64,000 nt of DNA from JBGPLJ01 sp963826145 (GTDB lineage Bacteria; Pseudomonadota; Gammaproteobacteria; Steroidobacterales; Steroidobacteraceae), in contig CAWGVW010000001.1 of NCBI GenBank assembly GCA_963826145.1, positions 1,612,001 through 1,676,000 on the forward strand, written 5' to 3'. The position numbers and the translations under genes were made by a program. Numbering within the stretch: position 1 is the stretch's first letter; each line of letters opens with the position of its first letter. The notes below the pieces were generated by a model. The model saw nothing but the letters and a program-made list of their open reading frames with translations. It did no database searches and was not told the origin of the DNA. This document shows, piece by piece, positions 61,173-64,000 of the stretch.

Positions 61173-63554
61173 GTGCGGATCGTGAAGCCTTACATCATCG
61201 CATTCGAAAAGCTCGGCATGGGCGACGTCGAGGTAGTCGGCGGCAAGAATGCATCGATCGGCGAAATGCTGAGCCACCTCGCGCGCGTCGGTGTGCGCGT
61301 GCCTGGCGGCTTCGCAACGACAGCGGACGCTTACCGGGATTTCCTCGCGCAGAATGGCCTCGATGCGCGCATCGCGGAGAAGCTTGCGAAGCTCGATGTC
61401 GATGACGTCGAGCGGCTCGCGTCGGTCGGCGCCGAAATCCGCGGCCTTATCATGGCGACACCCTTTCCAAAACGCCTGGAGTCGGAGATGCTCGACGGCT
61501 GGAAGGCCATGGACGCGGGACGCGGCATCGCGGTCGCCGTACGTTCTTCGGCCACGGCCGAAGATCTTCCCGAGGCGTCGTTCGCCGGCCAGCAGGAAAC
61601 CTTCCTCAACGTGCGCGGGCCGCAGGCGTTGCTCGCTACCATGCATGCCGTCTACGCTTCGCTATTCAACGATCGCGCCATCGCCTACCGCGTGCACCAG
61701 GGTTTCGATCACGGACTCGTCGCCTTGTCGGTGGGCGTCCAGACCATGGTCAGGAGCGACCTCGGGGCGAGCGGCGTGATGTTCACGCTCGACACGGACT
61801 CTGGTTTTCGCGACGTCGTCTTCATCACGAGTTCCTACGGCCTCGGCGAAACCATCGTGCAGGGCGCAGTCAATCCGGACGAATTCTACGTGTACAAGCC
61901 TGCGCTTCGTGCCGGCAAGGACGCAATCGTCCGGCGCAATCTCGGCGGCAAGGCCATCAAGATGGTGTACGCCGAACCCGGCTCGAACGAGCGGGTGGTC
62001 ACGGTAGACGTCGCTGCCACCGACCGCACGCGCTTCTCGCTCGATGATCGCGACGTCGTTGCCCTCGCAAGACAGGCGCTCGACATCGAGCAGCACTATG
62101 GGCGGCCGATGGACATTGAATGGGGCAAGGACGGCGCCACGGGCGAGATCTACGTCCTGCAGGCCCGACCGGAGACCGTTCAGAGCCGTGCCGGCCGCAG
62201 TACCCTGCGCTACACGCTCAAGGCACGCTCGCGTGTAATCGTGACCGGGCGCAGCATCGGTCAGCGCATCGGCGCCGGCCCGACGCGCATCATCCGCGAC
62301 GTGCGCGAGATGGCACGCGTACAGCAGGGCGACGTGCTGGTCGCCGACATGACGGATCCGGACTGGGAACCGGTGATGAAGCGCGCAGCTGCCATCGTGA
62401 CCAACCGGGGCGGGCGCACCTGTCACGCCGCAATCATCGCGCGCGAGCTCGGCATTCCGGCGGTCGTTGGCTGCGGCAACGCGACGGAGTTACTCGCCAA
62501 GGTTCCTGCGGTCACGGTTTCCTGCGCGGAAGGCGACACCGGTTATGTGTACGAAGGCGCGCTCGACTTCGAGCGCAAGGAGATTGCGCTCGACTCGATG
62601 CCAGCCTGTCCGGTGCGCATCATGATGAATGTGGGCAATCCCGACCGCGCGTTCGACTTCGCGGGCATTCCCAACAAGGGCGTCGGCCTCGCGCGGCTCG
62701 AATTCATCATCAATCGAATGATCGGCGTGCATCCGAAGGCCCTCCTCGATTTCGACTCGCTCGACGCCGAACTCAAGGAGACGATCCGGCGCCAGATCGC
62801 CGGTTACGCCGATCCGGTCTCCTTCTACGTCGACAAGCTCGCGGAAGGCATCGCACAGATCGCGGCGGCGTTCGCGCCGGAACCCGTCATCGTGCGCCTG
62901 TCCGACTTCAAGTCGAACGAGTACGCCAATCTCATCGGTGGCAAGCATTACGAGCCGCACGAAGAAAATCCGATGCTCGGCTTTCGCGGCGCGGCGCGCT
63001 ACGTGGATGAAAGCTTCCGTCCGTGCTTCGAACTCGAATGCCGTGCGCTCAAGCGCGTGCGCGAGGACATGGGGCTTGCAAACGTTCAGATCATGGTGCC
63101 GTTCGTACGCACGCTCAAGGAAGCTGCGCAGGTCACGGAACTCCTGGCCGCGAATGGCCACAAGCGGGGTGAGAACGGACTCAAGATCATCATGATGTGC
63201 GAGTTGCCGTCGAACGCCGTGCTCGCTGAGCGTTTCCTCGAGCACTTCGACGGCATGTCGATCGGCTCGAACGACCTCACGCAGCTCACGCTCGGGGTCG
63301 ACCGTGACTCGGGACTCCTCGCGCGGCTCTTCGACGAGCGTGACGACGCTGTGCGCGCGCTCATCTCAACTGCGATTGCGGCCTGCCGCAAGCACAAGAA
63401 GTACATCGGCATCTGCGGCCAGGGTCCGTCCGACCATCCGGACTTCGCACGCTGGCTCGTCGAGGAGGGTATCGACAGCATCTCGCTCAACCCCGACACG
63501 GTCGTCGAGACCTGGCTCTTCCTCGCGACGCCTAGTCCTTCGAGCGCTGCCTGA
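61173..63554 (+). CDS. ppsA: Phosphoenolpyruvate synthase
   Basis: The 793-residue enzyme makes PEP, AMP and phosphate from pyruvate, ATP and water for gluconeogenesis. The N-terminal ATP-binding domain has VVGGKNASIGEM and RSSATAEDLPEASFAGQQ. The phosphohistidine swivel domain has NRGGRTCHAAIIARELG with His418 (E. coli His421). The C-terminal barrel ends GICGQGPSDHPDFARWLVEEGIDSISLNPD. The start is GTG 61173 or GTG 61182; both follow a GGGG stretch. It is divergent from ppsR and its last 23 bases overlap the GFA gene on the other strand. Confidence 0.97.
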   Translation: MRIVKPYIIAFEKLGMGDVEVVGGKNASIGEMLSHLARVGVRVPGGFATTADAYRDFLAQNGLDARIAEKLAKLDVDDVERLASVGAEIRGLIMATPFPKRLESEMLDGWKAMDAGRGIAVAVRSSATAEDLPEASFAGQQETFLNVRGPQALLATMHAVYASLFNDRAIAYRVHQGFDHGLVALSVGVQTMVRSDLGASGVMFTLDTDSGFRDVVFITSSYGLGETIVQGAVNPDEFYVYKPALRAGKDAIVRRNLGGKAIKMVYAEPGSNERVVTVDVAATDRTRFSLDDRDVVALARQALDIEQHYGRPMDIEWGKDGATGEIYVLQARPETVQSRAGRSTLRYTLKARSRVIVTGRSIGQRIGAGPTRIIRDVREMARVQQGDVLVADMTDPDWEPVMKRAAAIVTNRGGRTCHAAIIARELGIPAVVGCGNATELLAKVPAVTVSCAEGDTGYVYEGALDFERKEIALDSMPACPVRIMMNVGNPDRAFDFAGIPNKGVGLARLEFIINRMIGVHPKALLDFDSLDAELKETIRRQIAGYADPVSFYVDKLAEGIAQIAAAFAPEPVIVRLSDFKSNEYANLIGGKHYEPHEENPMLGFRGAARYVDESFRPCFELECRALKRVREDMGLANVQIMVPFVRTLKEAAQVTELLAANGHKRGENGLKIIMMCELPSNAVLAERFLEHFDGMSIGSNDLTQLTLGVDRDSGLLARLFDERDDAVRALISTAIAACRKHKKYIGICGQGPSDHPDFARWLVEEGIDSISLNPDTVVETWLFLATPSPSSAA

Positions 63555-63933
63555 CGGCGGCCTCCGCGGCCGCGCGGTTTTGGTCGTCGAACAGCCCGAC
63601 GCGCATGCCCGCGATCATCCGCGGCTCCAGGCAGCGCGCATTGACGCTGTAGCCGTCGGGATTCGAGCGCGGAATGTAGAACGACTTGATGCCGCAGCGA
63701 CGGCAGAAGTAGTGCTGGGCGATGCCCGTGTTGAACGTGTAGGTCGTGAGATCGGCCGCGCCAGCGAGCAATCGAAAACGGCTCCGTGGCACGATGAGGT
63801 GCAGAAATCCCGTCATCGTGCAGATCGAGCAGTTGCATTCATCGACTTCGAGCATTGCAGGTGCGTCCACCTCGAACAGCACGGCGCCGCAATGGCAGCC
63901 GCCGCGATGCGTGACGAAGGCTGCCGCGTTCAC
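63532..63933 (-). CDS. GFA-family (glutathione-dependent formaldehyde-activating enzyme-like) protein
   Basis: The 133-residue zinc-binding protein has the CENP-V/GFA fold: GGCHCGAVLFEV, ECNCSICTMTGFLHL and YFCRRCGIKSFYIP, together giving the Cys pairs that bind zinc. Few members have a proven activity, so the formaldehyde function is only a family label. The start is GTG 63933, overlapping the stop of the upstream gene as GTGA, so the two are probably coupled. Its 3' end overlaps ppsA by 23 bases. Confidence 0.9.
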   Translation of the reverse strand: MNAAAFVTHRGGCHCGAVLFEVDAPAMLEVDECNCSICTMTGFLHLIVPRSRFRLLAGAADLTTYTFNTGIAQHYFCRRCGIKSFYIPRSNPDGYSVNARCLEPRMIAGMRVGLFDDQNRAAAEAAVRQRSKD

Positions 63934-64000
63934 GCCGGTCCCTGCCAGGGCAATCGGTCGAGGTCGACGTTCCCACCCGTGATGATGACCCCAACCCGTC
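63930..64000 (-). CDS. C-terminus of a probable PLP-dependent threonine/serine dehydratase
   Basis: Only the last 23 codons are in the window. They read RVGVIITGGNVDLDRLPWQ and two or three more residues before TGA at 63930-63932. The GGNVDLDxLPW ending is characteristic of fold-type II PLP enzymes such as threonine ammonia-lyase and serine racemase. The stop overlaps the GFA start codon. The identification rests on one short motif. Confidence 0.6.
   Translation of the reverse strand, partial: RVGVIITGGNVDLDRLPWQGPA

Overview
The window is GC-rich, densely packed and largely core chromosome of a gammaproteobacterium. Its gene order, smpB-ratA-bamE-fur-recN-nadK-hrcA-grpE-dnaK-dnaJ-dapB-carAB-greA-rlmE-ftsH-folP-glmM-tpiA-secG-tRNA-Leu-nuoA..N, resembles the order I know from Xanthomonadales and, in part, Pseudomonas. 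The tmRNA tag ANDDNYALAA, the divergent fur/bamE pair and the ppsR/ppsA pair also fit a gammaproteobacterium. A Xanthomonadales/Nevskiales/Steroidobacter-like lineage is my inference; the exact taxon cannot be read from this sequence.

Layout. 1-6.4 kb is a mixed accessory stretch: a partial outer-membrane barrel gene, a frameshifted Tat-exported M24 peptidase, a secreted L,D-transpeptidase, MarC, initiator tRNA-fMet, a SnoaL-like secreted protein and a Tat-exported amidase joined to the end of the nuo operon. 6.4-20.7 kb is the complete 14-gene complex I operon (nuoA-N, minus strand). 20.8-32.9 kb, minus strand, carries tRNA-Leu, secG, tpiA, glmM, folP, ftsH, rlmE, greA, carB, carA and dapB. 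32.9-37.9 kb is the heat-shock group dnaJ, dnaK, grpE, hrcA, with a good sigma-32-type promoter before dnaK and a strong hairpin between dnaK and dnaJ. 38-43 kb holds nadK, recN, fur, bamE, ratA, smpB and ssrA.

43-48.7 kb is the least conserved part: an orphan lipoprotein, a Gfo/Idh/MocA oxidoreductase, several small membrane or secreted proteins and an HDOD-GGDEF diguanylate cyclase with an I-site. 48.8-58.6 kb carries the tail-specific protease Prc and an RND efflux operon with one lipoprotein adaptor and two different permeases, behind a recognisable promoter and an operator-like inverted repeat. 58.6-64 kb holds a coiled-coil orphan, a DUF1249 protein, ppsR divergent from ppsA, a GFA-family protein and the last codons of a probable PLP-dependent threonine/serine dehydratase.

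The parts fit a respiring free-living bacterium: respiratory complex I, envelope homeostasis (FtsH, Prc, BamE, SecG, L,D-transpeptidase, RND pump), proteostasis, trans-translation and PEP synthesis. I saw no CRISPR array, prophage, insertion sequence or defence island, and no stretch over 300 bases lacks a gene. No clear new multi-gene system stands out. The best leads are the two-permease RND operon with unusual relay residues, the cis-acting elements around dnaK, and the orphan genes at 43-48.7 kb and 58.6-59.7 kb.
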